NCBI GenBank assembly: GCA_946481495.1
Contig: CAMLNW010000199.1
Span: 1 to 5,093 of the forward strand
DNA: 5,093 bases
DNA from: an uncultured Actinomycetes bacterium
Lineage (GTDB): Bacteria; Actinomycetota; Thermoleophilia; Solirubrobacterales; Thermoleophilaceae
Direction: 5' to 3'
The notes beneath the pieces are model-generated. The model saw only the letters and a program-made list of their open reading frames with translations, was not told where the DNA came from and made no database searches. This document shows, piece after piece, positions 3,990 through 5,093 of the stretch; the stretch's first letter is position 1; every line of letters starts with the position of its first letter. The translations under genes and the position numbers were made by a program.

Positions 3990-5093
3990 GTGGCTCTCGA
4001 CACTGATATCCGGGGGCGCCTCGACCGCGCTCTCGTAGAAGCATCGTCCTGGTATGACCTTCATAGCCGCTTTCGGGCCGAGGTCCCCGTGGGCGAGGAG
4101 GGGCGGCACCGGGCGCTCGTCTGGGCGTTCGGCTACGACCTAATCTCGCCATCCGATCCCGAGCGCCGAGCAAGAGAGGGCTCGCCCTTCGGCGCGATGT
4201 TCGAGTTTGCCGAGGGCCGGATGCCGCCCCGTCTGGCCGATGTGACTGAGTCCGACGTGGCCGTTTGGGCAGACGCCTTCGATGAAATTTCCGATCCGCG
4301 GCTGCAGTCTCGCGTTGGCGATCTACTCTGGTCGCGGAAGGCGAAGCCGGACCCCCATCTCAAGGCACGCGCCGCGTGCGAGGCCCTGATCGCGCTCTCC
4401 CGCCTCGATGGTTGGGGTCCGATGGAGACAACGGACGGACTTGTACGAGCCAGCGAGCTCGCACTCGAACTTGCCGACGACACGCTCACTCGAGCTGTAG
4501 CCGAGCGGTCGCGAGAGGTCATCCTCCATGAGCTTGACCACCACGACGATCGCCCTGGAATCACCTTCAATCTCCTACGGGTGCTCGTCGACCTCCGCCC
4601 TACGCTACGCCCAGACGGTCTTAGCGCCTTGGTGGCAAGGGCCGAGGCCGCATATGGCGCGGACCCGCATCACCTCGAGTCGGCGATCGACCTGCAGGTG
4701 ATCCTTTGTGCCTCTGAAGCTGAACGAACCGTCCTCCGGCGGCGCCAGGCAGAGCTTTGGCGAGAAGCAGCTCACAAGGCCGAGGGCATCCTGCGTGCAG
4801 CGTTCCTGGAGAAGGCTCTTGACGTTGCGCGCACTCACGGTCTAGCTGAACTCGCGCGCGAGCTGCGAGTGGACCTTCAAGGGATCACCGAGGACGAACT
4901 CGACCTCAAGACCGTCTCTGCCGACGTGACCATCGAGCGGGACAAGATCGAGCGTTTCCACAACGCATTTGTGCAATTCGATTCGTGGGAGCGAAGCCTC
5001 CGTGCCTTCGGCGGGCATGGTCCCCCTGGCGGCGAGCCTGACGAAGTCGAGCGCCAAGTCGAGCAGCAGATGAGCGATCACCCGTTCCAATAC
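3990..5093 (+). CDS. large helical protein resembling the N-terminal part of DUF4209 proteins (DUF7380-like), 3' end missing
   Basis: The frame is open for 368 codons from GTG 3990 to the right edge without a stop. The GTG follows the previous stop by two bases and has a GGTGGTGATG purine-rich stretch before it. The product is soluble and almost all helical. VAVWADAFDEISDPRLQSRVGDLLW (90-114), helical repeats through 240, AFLEKALDVARTHGLAELARELRVDLQ (271-297), VTIERDKIERFHNAFVQFDSWERSLRAFGGHGPPGG (313-348) and HPFQ near the end are recalled by me as the pattern of proteins carrying DUF7380 followed by DUF4209. DUF4209 has a conserved R-N-x-x-x-H-G motif, reminiscent of HEPN ribonucleases; that part would lie beyond the window and cannot be seen. 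If present, this could be an RNA-cutting or abortive-infection type protein, possibly recruited to the membrane by the partner gene upstream. Family call is from memory of sequence pattern. Confidence 0.7.
   Translation, partial: MALDTDIRGRLDRALVEASSWYDLHSRFRAEVPVGEEGRHRALVWAFGYDLISPSDPERRAREGSPFGAMFEFAEGRMPPRLADVTESDVAVWADAFDEISDPRLQSRVGDLLWSRKAKPDPHLKARAACEALIALSRLDGWGPMETTDGLVRASELALELADDTLTRAVAERSREVILHELDHHDDRPGITFNLLRVLVDLRPTLRPDGLSALVARAEAAYGADPHHLESAIDLQVILCASEAERTVLRRRQAELWREAAHKAEGILRAAFLEKALDVARTHGLAELARELRVDLQGITEDELDLKTVSADVTIERDKIERFHNAFVQFDSWERSLRAFGGHGPPGGEPDEVERQVEQQMSDHPFQY

Noticed and set aside
4133..4570. Minus-strand 145-codon open frame, and other minus-strand frames between 3843 and 5090
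   Set aside because: All are antisense to the continuous 368-codon plus-strand frame and have Ser/Arg-rich shadow composition.
1..5093. CRISPR array, tRNA, rRNA, insertion sequence or att-site repeats
   Set aside because: No regularly spaced direct repeats, no cloverleaf-like segment, no transposase frame and no long terminal inverted repeats were seen on reading both strands.

Overview
The window looks like chromosome of a high-GC actinobacterium, probably of the Thermoleophilia/Solirubrobacterales type. The main clue is the first gene: an NHL-repeat protein with a very basic, Ig-like C-terminal tail of a kind common in that group. The organism call is an inference from protein style and base composition; no marker gene is present.

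Layout. (1) Bases 2-1093, plus strand: 3' part of an NHL-repeat protein gene that enters from the left edge, followed by a strong hairpin at 1152-1176. (2) Bases 1310-2117, plus strand: a toxin-first type II toxin-antitoxin pair, with a HigB/Gp49-like RelE-superfamily toxin and a HigA-like Xre antitoxin. (3) Bases 2247-3240, minus strand, convergent with the antitoxin: a small three-helix membrane protein gene followed at once by three very short, overlapping genes for acidic proteins. These short genes are related to each other and share the octapeptide [P/S]-V-[QRK]-G-D-[AET]-T-E, four copies in all. The middle one is broken by an apparent one-base loss in a G run. (4) Bases 3343-5093, plus strand, divergent from the membrane gene: a single-pass membrane-anchored protein of unknown function, then, 2 bases later, a large soluble helical protein. 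The latter resembles the N-terminal DUF7380-like part of DUF4209 proteins and runs off the right edge.

From about 1200 onwards the sequence looks less GC-extreme than the NHL gene and consists of accessory-type genes: a TA pair, small membrane proteins and a possible HEPN-type protein. This suggests an accessory or defence-type island next to a more ordinary gene. The most novel item is the minus-strand cassette, where a Pycsar-effector-like three-helix membrane protein is apparently translationally linked to a tandemly duplicated family of tiny acidic proteins that I do not recognise. Any joint function of the minus-strand and plus-strand cassettes, which share a short divergent control region (3241-3342), is inference.
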